Part shown: piece by piece, positions 1 to 5,547 of the stretch
Layout of the letters: each line of letters begins with the position of its first letter
Position numbering within the stretch: position 1 is the stretch's first letter
DNA from: Gammaproteobacteria bacterium
Lineage (GTDB): Bacteria > Pseudomonadota > Gammaproteobacteria > SZUA-229
DNA: 7,843 nucleotides
Reading direction: 5' to 3'
Assembly: GCA_029879605.1 (NCBI GenBank)
Contig: JAOUQA010000081.1
Coordinates: forward strand, 1-7,843
The notes under the pieces: model-generated
Told to the model about the DNA's origin: nothing
The model's database searches: none
What the model saw: only the letters and a program-made list of their open reading frames with translations
Program-made: the position numbers and the translations under genes

Positions 1-402
1 TGGCCAGGCATAGGTAAAACCTTCCCATAGAATGTTCGAGGTGCCAAGTTGTCCATCACCACCAAGCCAGGGTAATGAAATAACTCTGAAGTAAAACAGG
101 CAGCCGAAGAAAGTGATAAAGAAAAATACTTCTGAGGTTATGAACCAGAACATGCCTTGTCTAAAGGAGCGATCAACCGATTCGTTATATTTGTTTGACA
201 GGCTTTCATCGATAACATCACCGAACCAGCCAAAAAACAGGTAAATAATTGTCAGTGCGCCAATGCCAACACTTACGGGTCCAAAACCAATTCCGTTCAT
301 CCACAGTGCAAGTCCCAGGACTGTAAAGAACAGACCGACGACAGCTACAGCTGGCCAACGGCTGGGTTCGGGAATAAAGTAATTCTGTTCAGCGGTGCTC
401 AT
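1..402 (-). CDS. coxC: Cytochrome c oxidase subunit III (partial, N-terminal 134 residues)
   Basis: Membrane subunit III of the aa3-type oxidase. It carries no redox centre; in the family it stabilises the catalytic subunit and sustains proton uptake through the D channel. The start is ATG at 402-400, with a strong Shine-Dalgarno AGGGGG four bases upstream. The visible part begins MSTAEQNYFIPEP, has membrane segments near residues 17-35, 43-60 and 85-107, and contains the family signature WFITSEVFFF with the conserved carboxylate E91 (equivalent to DCCD-reactive Glu90 of bovine subunit III). It then shows the PWLGG loop typical of Pseudomonas-type CoxC. The reading frame is open to base 1, so the C-terminal half lies outside the window. 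It is the last visible gene of the cox operon, 23 bases after ctaG. Identification is firm; only completeness is unknown. Confidence 0.95.
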   Translation of the reverse strand, partial: MSTAEQNYFIPEPSRWPAVAVVGLFFTVLGLALWMNGIGFGPVSVGIGALTIIYLFFGWFGDVIDESLSNKYNESVDRSFRQGMFWFITSEVFFFITFFGCLFYFRVISLPWLGGDGQLGTSNILWEGFTYAWP

Positions 403-425
403 TGATCCCCCTAATTCTTAAGGTG

Positions 426-1049
426 TTAAATATTGTTATTGGGTAAATTGCCTGTCACAGATGTCTGTAGTTTGGGCATTTCACCATTTTGTTTTAATTT
501 ACTTCTGTCAGTATCCATAAAGGTATAAGACAGGGTTATCGTTTTATATTCTTTGGGTAAATCAGGATCAATGACAAATCGTAATGCCATTTCCTTGCCT
601 TCACCCGGTTCAAGTTTTTGTTGTATAAAACAGAAGCATTCAGTTTTGTTGAAATGACTGGTTGCCTGCCAGGGCGTAATACCCGGTATAGCCTGGGCAA
701 CGATGGCATGACTGGCATTGTTTTTAACAAAATAACTGACTTCTTTTATCTCACCTGGATGTACATCCAGTTTCTTAATAGTAGGACGAAACTCCCAGGG
801 TAGATCCGCATTGTTTGTTGCGTCAAATTCAACTGTGATGACTCGGTTGTAATCAACACGACCAGTTAGTTGCGATACATCCTGTATACGACCCGTTGTA
901 CTACCATTAAGGCCTGTAACGGAACACAGCAAATCATAGAGAGGTACCATGGCAAAACCAAATCCAAACATTCCAATAACAATCAGAAGCATTAACCTGA
1001 CAGTTTTTGCATTCTGTTGCTGACTGGATTGTTGTGGATTATTGCTCAT
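426..1049 (-). CDS. ctaG: Cytochrome c oxidase assembly protein CtaG/Cox11 (copper delivery to CuB)
   Basis: A 207-residue protein of the CtaG/Cox11 family, which delivers copper to the CuB site of subunit I on the periplasmic side. A short Gln-rich cytoplasmic N-terminus is followed by one membrane anchor (about residues 17-36) and then the PLYDLLC segment with conserved Cys42. The periplasmic beta-sandwich domain carries the copper-binding CFCF motif (C138, C140) inside FNKTECFCFIQQ, followed by the expected FVIDPDL segment. The length is normal. The ATG at 1049-1047 overlaps the stop of the upstream 48-codon gene (ATGA), which suggests translational coupling. It lies between coxA and coxC, as in Pseudomonas-type loci. 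No key residue is missing. This is the Cox11-type CtaG, not the unrelated multi-span CtaG of Bacillus. Confidence 0.96.
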   Translation of the reverse strand: MSNNPQQSSQQQNAKTVRLMLLIVIGMFGFGFAMVPLYDLLCSVTGLNGSTTGRIQDVSQLTGRVDYNRVITVEFDATNNADLPWEFRPTIKKLDVHPGEIKEVSYFVKNNASHAIVAQAIPGITPWQATSHFNKTECFCFIQQKLEPGEGKEMALRFVIDPDLPKEYKTITLSYTFMDTDRSKLKQNGEMPKLQTSVTGNLPNNNI

Positions 1050-1192
1050 CCAGGTACAACCATATCCTTCAGATAAAAGAATGGCATCATGCCAACGATA
1101 ATAGCAATTGTTATTAACACAATTGCAGTCCAGATATTGGCGGCACTCATGTCTTTTTTAGCTTCTATATCCAGCTGTTCGTTATCTTTCAT
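1046..1192 (-). CDS. Small single-span membrane protein between coxA and ctaG (48 aa)
   Basis: A 49-codon reading frame starts at ATG 1192-1190, with AAAGG about nine bases upstream, and stops with TGA at 1048-1046, overlapping the ctaG start by four bases. The product begins MKDNEQLDIEAKKDMS, a charged and presumably cytoplasmic segment. One hydrophobic helix follows (about residues 19-40, rich in Ile, Val, Ala and Thr), then a short tail LKDMVVPG. Small single-pass proteins are known at this position in other proteobacterial cox loci and are annotated as cytochrome oxidase small assembly proteins. The position and topology match that group, but I cannot show homology from sequence alone. 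The SD, the translational coupling and the sensible membrane topology argue that it is a real gene. A later Met15 is a possible alternative start but lacks a good SD. Confidence 0.75.
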   Translation of the reverse strand: MKDNEQLDIEAKKDMSAANIWTAIVLITIAIIVGMMPFFYLKDMVVPG

Positions 1193-1213
1193 TATTAAAT
1201 ACCTTTAAATCAT

Positions 1214-1234
1214 GCCCCGATCAGAGATCGGGGC
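1214..1234 (-). promoter_or_regulatory. Perfect 9-bp hairpin after coxA (mRNA processing, stabiliser or attenuator candidate)
   Basis: The arms GCCCCGATC and GATCGGGGC pair perfectly around a three-base loop. The hairpin starts about ten bases after the coxA stop codon and about 20 bases before the start of the 48-codon gene. On the minus-strand transcript no U-run follows the stem, so it is not a classic intrinsic terminator. Its place between the structural gene coxA and the assembly genes suggests a 3' stabiliser, processing site or partial attenuator that lowers expression of the downstream genes. The structure is seen directly; the role is inferred. Confidence 0.6.
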
Positions 1235-1243
1235 CTTATACAA

Positions 1244-2854
1244 TTACTTGATTTGAGGTGGTGTTGTAAAGCTGTGGAACGGAGGTGGAGATGGTAATGT
1301 CCATTCCAGTCCAGGTGTTCCAATCTGTGCACCTTCCCATGGTTTATCCGTCGCTTTTTCACCGCCCTTCACTGTTTTAATAATGATGTAAAGGAACAGT
1401 AAGTGAGACAAACCAAACAGGATGCCGCCAATACTTGAGATCTGATTGAACTCAATATACTGAATATTGTAATCAACAATACGGCGAGGCATACCAGCCA
1501 GACCTGAGAAATGTTGCGGGAAGAATGTCAGGTTGAACGACAGTGTTGTCCACCAGAAGAAAATCTTACCGTGAGTTTCGTTGTACATGTGGCCGGTCCA
1601 TTTAGGCAACCAGTAGAACACGCCGGCATAGAGTCCAAATACAGCACCCGGAATCAACGCATAATGGAAATGTGCCACAACGAAGTAGGTATCATGATAT
1701 TGCAAATCAGCAGGAACAACAGCCAGCATAACGCCAGTTACACCTGCAAATGAGAACATCAGGATAATTGCAATAGCAAATAACATAGGTGTTTCAAATG
1801 TCATTGAGCCACGCCACATGGTAAAGATGAAATTAAAGATCATCAGGCCAACCGGGATAGAAATCAGAATCGTACCGATCATGAAATAAGTGGTCGCACC
1901 TAATGACATACCAATGGTGTACTGATGATGCGCCCAGACAACCAGGCCCAGGGCAAACAGGAAGCCCATGAAGAATACCAGTGGCTTATAACCAAACAGT
2001 GGTTTACGAGAAAAAGTAGGAATAACTAATCCCAGTACACCAATAGATGGTAGTAACAGTACATAAACTTCAGGATGACCAAAGAACCAGAACAGATGCT
2101 GGAATAATACAGGGTCACCACCACCAGCTGCATCGAAGAAACTGGTACCAAAGTGACGGTCAAATAACAGCATGGTCACACCACCGGCCAGTACTGGCAT
2201 GATGATGATCAGTAACAAACCTGTAAATAACCAGGCCCATACGAACAGTGGCATTTTCATTAAAGGCATACCAGGTGCGCGCATGTTAAGAATGGTGGTC
2301 ACGATGTTAATCGATGCCATGATGGATGAAATACCCAGTAAGTGAACTGAGAAAATCAGTAAGTCCATACCAAGGCCAGTTTGAACCGATAAAGGTGGAT
2401 ATAGCGTCCAGCCTGTATTAACCGGAACACCTGTGCCAGGAATAAACTGAACGGCCATGGATGACACTAGTAAAATTGCAGCAGCTGGTAGTAACCAGAA
2501 ACTCATATTATTCATACGAGGTAATGCCATATCCGGTGCACCTATCATCATAGGTATCATCCAGTTAGCCATACCTGCGGCGGCGGGCATAACCAGGCCG
2601 AAAACCATTATCAACGCATGGTCGGTGACAAGGTTGTTATAAAAGTCCGGTTCAACGATCTGTAATCCGGGCATAAATAACTCGACGCGAATTAACATCG
2701 CCATTGCGCCACCTAAAAACAGCATGACCAGTGCAAAGATAAGGTACATGGTACCGATATCTTTATGGTTGGTGCTGTACAACCAGCGTTTAAAACCTGC
2801 TGGAGGTCCGTCGTGATGCCCATCATCGTGGGCTTCGTGAATCACTGCACTCAT
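1244..2854 (-). CDS. coxA: Cytochrome c oxidase subunit I (A-type haem-copper oxygen reductase) with K-channel residues replaced
   Basis: Catalytic subunit, 536 residues, about 12 membrane spans; it reduces O2 to water at a haem a3/CuB centre. The start ATG at 2854-2852 has GGAGAG upstream. The N-terminus is His-rich (H6, H9, H13, H14), as in Pseudomonas CoxA. Expected ligands are present: H79 and H397 (low-spin haem), H395 (haem a3), H260, H309 and H310 (CuB), and Tyr264 of the His-Tyr cross-link in HPEVY. R56, R457, R458, H387 and D388 are also in place. The D channel is intact: D107, N97, N115, S118, S176, S177 and E262. The K channel is not: bovine Lys319 aligns with Met338 (IPVGLM for IPTGVK), Thr316 with Val335 and Ser255 with Gly275. 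Asp78 before haem ligand His79 and Gln311 after the CuB histidines also look unusual. Tyr264 and the CuA-bearing partner make it an oxygen reductase rather than an NO reductase. The family call is certain; the K-channel reading depends on an alignment made by eye. Confidence 0.97.
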   Translation of the reverse strand: MSAVIHEAHDDGHHDGPPAGFKRWLYSTNHKDIGTMYLIFALVMLFLGGAMAMLIRVELFMPGLQIVEPDFYNNLVTDHALIMVFGLVMPAAAGMANWMIPMMIGAPDMALPRMNNMSFWLLPAAAILLVSSMAVQFIPGTGVPVNTGWTLYPPLSVQTGLGMDLLIFSVHLLGISSIMASINIVTTILNMRAPGMPLMKMPLFVWAWLFTGLLLIIIMPVLAGGVTMLLFDRHFGTSFFDAAGGGDPVLFQHLFWFFGHPEVYVLLLPSIGVLGLVIPTFSRKPLFGYKPLVFFMGFLFALGLVVWAHHQYTIGMSLGATTYFMIGTILISIPVGLMIFNFIFTMWRGSMTFETPMLFAIAIILMFSFAGVTGVMLAVVPADLQYHDTYFVVAHFHYALIPGAVFGLYAGVFYWLPKWTGHMYNETHGKIFFWWTTLSFNLTFFPQHFSGLAGMPRRIVDYNIQYIEFNQISSIGGILFGLSHLLFLYIIIKTVKGGEKATDKPWEGAQIGTPGLEWTLPSPPPFHSFTTPPQIK

Positions 2855-2876
2855 TCTTCAGCTCTCCAATTTATAA

Positions 2877-4004
2877 TTATTTACGTACTGACTTAATGTC
2901 AGAGGGTTGAATAACATCGCCGGTATTATTACCCCAGGCATTTCGCTCATAGGTAATCAGGGCTGCAAGCTCAAGGTCATTAAGTGCGCCCGCCCAGGCT
3001 GCCATCACTGGATTTTTGCTACTGCCATTCATAACCATATCAATATGCCCTTCAACAGGACCGGTGGCTATTGGACCGCCTTTTAATGCGGGGAAAGCAC
3101 CTGGTACACCTTCACCATTTGCCTGATGGCAAGCAACACAGTTGGTGTTATAAACCTGTTCACCTCGAGTCATTAACTCTTCAAGCGTCCAGGTTTTATC
3201 TGAAGATGCTTCAGCTGCAGCTACTTGCATGGCTGATTTTTTCTCTGTCATCCAGGCGTCGTATTTATCCTGGCTCACGGCTTCGACAACGATCGGCATG
3301 AAAGCATGGCCGGTACCACAGTTTTCAGCACATTGACCTCTATAGGTGCCTTCTTTTTCTATGATGGTCCAGGTTTCATTGATGTATCCAGGGATGGAGT
3401 CTTTTTTGTAAACGATTTCGGGTACCCACCAGGCATGTAATACATCACTGGCTGTATGCAGGAAACGAATACGTTTACCAACCGGTAGTACCAGGGGATT
3501 ATCAACTGCACGTAGATAATGTTCACCCGCTTCTTCTTTTGACAGCATATTACTGACGACGCGTACATCATCTTCCATGTATTCATAAGTCCATTTCCAC
3601 TGTGATCCAATAACTTTCACAGTGACGTCATTCTTCTGAGAGTAATCTTCAACCTGGTTCAGTGCGTCAATGGCTGATCCTGCGATTGTCAGGTCGATAC
3701 CCAGTACGATAACAGGTACCAGAATCCATGACCATGTACCGAAAGCACTCTTATGAAAATTCTGATCAGCTTCAAAACCCTTTGACTTACGAAATCGTAA
3801 AATAGCGTAGGTCACCAAACCAATCACTATTACCATAATGATCGTCGCGATCTTTGTGGTTAACATATGAAGGTCATACATTTGTGCTGTGAGAGGTGCT
3901 ACGGGTTCTGGGAGATTCAATGCGTATTCTGCAGATGCAGGACTGGCAAAAACGCTCAGCAAAAATGCCGAAATGGATGCCAGGAAAGACTTTGACTTAG
4001 ACAT
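2877..4004 (-). CDS. coxB: Cytochrome c oxidase subunit II with C-terminal cytochrome c domain (caa3-type)
   Basis: A 375-residue electron-entry subunit. A signal peptide probably cleaves after SPASA (residue 25). Two membrane helices follow (about 50-70 and 91-113), then the periplasmic CuA domain. The aromatic stretch QWKWTYEY is at 135-142. The CuA ligands are all present: H190 in VLHAWW, then C225, E227, C229, H233 and M236 in CAENCGTGHAFM. A linker leads to a class I cytochrome c domain with CVACH (C289, C292, H293) and a likely axial Met334 in NPVM. This fused domain defines a caa3 oxidase. In helix 2 the usual E-x-x-W-T-x-x-P motif reads T90-W-S-W-I-L-V-P97, so the glutamate at the mouth of the K channel is absent; the nearest acidic residues are D80 and D104. 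The gene is first in the operon, 22 bases before coxA. The start ATG at 4004-4002 is the one that gives a proper signal peptide; an ATG 13 bases upstream is out of frame. Confidence 0.97.
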   Translation of the reverse strand: MSKSKSFLASISAFLLSVFASPASAEYALNLPEPVAPLTAQMYDLHMLTTKIATIIMVIVIGLVTYAILRFRKSKGFEADQNFHKSAFGTWSWILVPVIVLGIDLTIAGSAIDALNQVEDYSQKNDVTVKVIGSQWKWTYEYMEDDVRVVSNMLSKEEAGEHYLRAVDNPLVLPVGKRIRFLHTASDVLHAWWVPEIVYKKDSIPGYINETWTIIEKEGTYRGQCAENCGTGHAFMPIVVEAVSQDKYDAWMTEKKSAMQVAAAEASSDKTWTLEELMTRGEQVYNTNCVACHQANGEGVPGAFPALKGGPIATGPVEGHIDMVMNGSSKNPVMAAWAGALNDLELAALITYERNAWGNNTGDVIQPSDIKSVRK

Positions 4005-4083
4005 ACTCTAAATCCATCCCCTTAATTTTTTATTTTTAAAGTAATGCGATACTACCTAAATCTAAAAAGAAATTTGGCAATCG

Positions 4084-4106
4084 GGCATCACATTATTGTG
4101 AATGCC
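4084..4106 (-). promoter_or_regulatory. Stem-loop in the presumed coxB leader
   Basis: GGCAT pairs with ATGCC, and inside that CACA pairs with TGTG, giving nine base pairs with one bulged base at 4101 and a four-base loop. If the leftward promoter proposed at 4141-4169 is right, this lies about 30 bases into the coxB transcript. A U-rich stretch follows only about 15 bases later, so it is not a standard terminator. The structure is visible; a function in leader folding or protein binding is a guess. Confidence 0.4.
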
Positions 4107-4119
4107 TGCAAAAACTCGG

Positions 4120-4133
4120 TTTCTGATCAGAAA
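4120..4133. promoter_or_regulatory. 14-bp perfect palindrome, operator candidate
   Basis: TTTCTGATCAGAAA reads the same on both strands. It lies immediately downstream of the proposed leftward -10 element, covering about +1 to +14 of the coxB transcript, where a repressor would block initiation. A partial second copy, CCTGAATCAGAAAA, lies at about 4188-4201. I cannot assign it to a known regulator. Confidence 0.4.
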
Positions 4134-4140
4134 TTTCCTC

Positions 4141-4169
4141 ATAATAATTAGTTTACGAGTAACTTCCAA
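4141..4169 (-). promoter_or_regulatory. Possible coxB promoter (sigma70-like)
   Basis: On the minus strand TTGGAA (4169-4164) and TATTAT (4146-4141) are separated by exactly 17 bases. Transcription would start near 4134 and give a leader of about 130 bases before coxB. The -35 matches the consensus at four of six positions, and the region is AT-rich, where chance matches are common. It is the best leftward candidate I found. Confidence 0.3.
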
Positions 4170-4409
4170 TTTTGACTAAGGTCATATCCTGAATCAGAAA
4201 AGTATGTTTTTACTGAGCGTGAATCCTACCCTATGCATCTAATTGCTGCAATCGCATTTAAAGATTTTTTCAATAAATTCATATAATTAAGAATATTATT
4301 AAAGAGTAAAATACTTATTAAGATTCATTTTCTGAGGAGATTAATAAACCATTGATAAAAAAATATAATTGATACGAAAACATTGTGTATTGAAATACAT
4401 GGAATGTTA

Positions 4410-4440
4410 TTGACTCTGTTGTGTCCTAACCACGTATAAT
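4410..4440 (+). promoter_or_regulatory. Likely promoter of the SCO gene (sigma70-like)
   Basis: TTGACT (4410-4415) and a perfect TATAAT (4435-4440) are separated by 19 bases, slightly longer than the ideal 17. Transcription would start near 4447, leaving a leader of about 31 bases before the ATG at 4478. Two 7-base inverted-repeat arms flank the -10 element (4419-4425 and 4447-4453). Confidence 0.55.
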
Positions 4441-4453
4441 CCGGCTGACACAA
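4419..4453. repeat. Inverted repeat centred on the SCO-gene -10 box
   Basis: TTGTGTC at 4419-4425 and GACACAA at 4447-4453 are perfect inverted copies with a 21-base spacer. The centre, at 4436, falls inside the -10 hexamer. A dimeric regulator spanning the promoter would fit this geometry. Seven-base arms with a long spacer can also arise by chance in a region this size. Confidence 0.3.
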
Positions 4454-4477
4454 AAAACTATATAGATAAGAATAATT

Positions 4478-5137
4478 ATGTCTGAAAAACAATCCACATT
4501 GAGTTTAGTTATAGCGGCTGTTATTGCACTGATCCTGGGGCTTGGACTGGGTTTATACTCGGATTTTGATAAACCTGAAACAAATCAGGCACCAGAAATT
4601 TCCGGTGTTATTTTACCCGTTGCCAAGAAACTGGCAGATTTCTCTTTACAGGATCATCAGGGTCAGATTTATAGTAAACAGAACCTGTCAGGACAATGGA
4701 GTGTATTATTCCTGGGATATACCCAGTGTCCCGATGTGTGCCCTGCTACACTGACAATGGTTAAGCAGGCAATGTCGATTATCGAAAAAGAAAACCAGGC
4801 ATTGTTGCCCCAGGTGGTATTTGTTTCAGTTGATCCTGAACGTGATAGTCTTGAAAAACTGGCTGAGTATGTTGCTTATTTCAATCCAGTTTTCAAAGCC
4901 GTTACAGGTAGTGATGCTGAGCTGAAAAAACTCGCTCTTGGTTTAAGCGTATACTATAAAAAAGTACCCGGTATGAGCGGTGAAGAACAGGGTGATGATT
5001 ATTTAATGGATCACAGTGCTGCCCTGATGATGGTCAATCCTGATGGTGACTTACAGGCATTTATTACTGGTCCTCATGTCGCTGAAAAAATTGCCGCCAG
5101 TATCATTAAAGTTCAGGAGTACTATAACAACAAATAA
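4478..5137 (+). CDS. SCO1/SenC/PrrC family copper chaperone (CuA assembly)
   Basis: A 219-residue membrane-anchored, thioredoxin-fold copper protein. An N-terminal hydrophobic anchor (about residues 8-27) is followed by a periplasmic domain with the family motif GYTQCPDVCP (C84, C88), the VSVDPERD segment and the conserved third copper ligand H179 in DHSA. All three copper ligands are present and the length is typical. SCO proteins act in copper loading or thiol reduction of the CuA site of subunit II. The gene is transcribed divergently from coxB, whose CuA domain is its likely client. The ATG at 4478 is the first possible start, since an in-frame TAG lies 15 bases upstream; its SD is weak. 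It ends one base from the stop of the convergent gene at 5139-5495. Some SCO homologues act mainly in redox signalling, so the exact role is inferred. Confidence 0.93.
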   Translation: MSEKQSTLSLVIAAVIALILGLGLGLYSDFDKPETNQAPEISGVILPVAKKLADFSLQDHQGQIYSKQNLSGQWSVLFLGYTQCPDVCPATLTMVKQAMSIIEKENQALLPQVVFVSVDPERDSLEKLAEYVAYFNPVFKAVTGSDAELKKLALGLSVYYKKVPGMSGEEQGDDYLMDHSAALMMVNPDGDLQAFITGPHVAEKIAASIIKVQEYYNNK

Positions 5138-5138
5138 A

Positions 5139-5495
5139 CTAGAGCTGGTTAATACCCTGTTGCAGGTCATTTAAAAATACCTGTATCGATTCAATAAAGT
5201 CATCATCAGCTTCCTCAGTATTAATGGTGCAATGTATTACCAGCCCGTGTTGTTCTCTGGTGATGCTAAAAGTCAGGGCATTTGGACAGTTAAGTAATGA
5301 AATCCTGATGCCCTTGTTTAAAATTTCTCTTTGAATATTAAACTGTCCCCAGACACAATACATCTCACCTTCATTGCCATGATGTCTAATAATTTGATTA
5401 ACGGAAGCACAATATTGATCAAGGTTATCAATACGCAATTGCTGATGAATTGCCTGGACTGAGATATTATTTTGAAAGACATTATAAAATTCCAT
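5139..5495 (-). CDS. Uncharacterised 118-residue protein downstream of secF
   Basis: I do not recognise this protein. It has no signal peptide or membrane span and looks soluble and cytoplasmic. It starts MEFYNVFQNN. An N-terminal helical part (about 12-37) is followed by alternating hydrophobic stretches that look like beta strands (about 45-57, 62-69, 73-80, 84-92), then an acidic turn EEADDD and a C-terminal helix (about 99-117). It has four cysteines (C29, C47, C70, C89) and several histidines (H38, H39, H83, H88), not arranged in a metal motif I know. An in-frame TAA four codons upstream of the ATG fixes the earliest start; the SD is poor. It lies 52 bases after secF on the same strand and is convergent with the SCO gene. 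The conserved-looking fold pattern and the tight packing suggest a real gene. Confidence 0.7.
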   Translation of the reverse strand: MEFYNVFQNNISVQAIHQQLRIDNLDQYCASVNQIIRHHGNEGEMYCVWGQFNIQREILNKGIRISLLNCPNALTFSITREQHGLVIHCTINTEEADDDFIESIQVFLNDLQQGINQL

Positions 5496-5516
5496 ACTGA
5501 TGTCTTATAGATGAAA

Positions 5517-5534
5517 ATTGCCGTCCCTGGCAAT
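5517..5534 (-). terminator. Weak hairpin between secF and the 118-codon gene
   Basis: On the minus strand ATTGCC and GGCAAT form a six-base stem with the loop AGGGAC, followed by only three U residues. It lies 14 bases after the secF stop and 22 bases before the next start codon. A leaky terminator or attenuator separating secDF from the downstream gene is possible. The short stem and U-run make strong termination unlikely. Confidence 0.25.
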
Positions 5535-5547
5535 AATTAATTGTTGT

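Larger units (their letters stand above)
4005..4477. other. AT-rich divergent intergenic region between coxB and the SCO gene
   Basis: These 473 bases carry no convincing gene. The only frames are very short, for example ATG at 4234 giving 17 codons, and lack an SD. The region must drive coxB leftward and the SCO gene rightward. It contains a good rightward promoter near 4410-4440, a weaker leftward one at 4141-4169, a 14-bp palindrome at 4120-4133, and a stem-loop at 4084-4106. The stretch 4255-4380 is very AT-rich, and TATAAT at 4282-4287 there lacks a partner -35. I see no repeat array or RNA gene. Confidence 0.7.

Noticed and set aside
1214..1234. Intrinsic terminator ending the operon after coxA
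   Set aside because: The stem is strong, but no U-run follows on the minus-strand transcript, and ctaG and coxC continue on the same strand at short spacing.
1841..1843. Sequencing error as the explanation for Met at the K-channel lysine
   Set aside because: Several independent positions in CoxA (275, 335, 338) and one in CoxB (90) change in the same functional sense, and both frames are intact. A single miscall cannot explain this.
1244..2854. Possibility that CoxA is an NO reductase derived from an oxygen reductase, given the missing K channel
   Set aside because: The HPEVY tyrosine that forms the His-Tyr cross-link, the D-channel residues and a partner subunit with complete CuA ligands are retained, which fits an oxygen reductase.
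3359..3610. Minus-strand frame of 83 codons overlapping coxB out of frame
   Set aside because: It is embedded in the CuA-domain coding region of coxB, with no independent start signal and no plausible protein features.
4088..4101. CRP-like site (TCACA, 4-base spacer, TGTGA)
   Set aside because: The half-sites are in the opposite order to the TGTGA-N6-TCACA consensus and the spacer is too short. A stem-loop is the simpler reading.
4234..4287. Small plus-strand frame of 17 codons in the divergent intergenic region
   Set aside because: It has no SD, no assignable promoter and no recognisable composition; a frame of this length is expected by chance.
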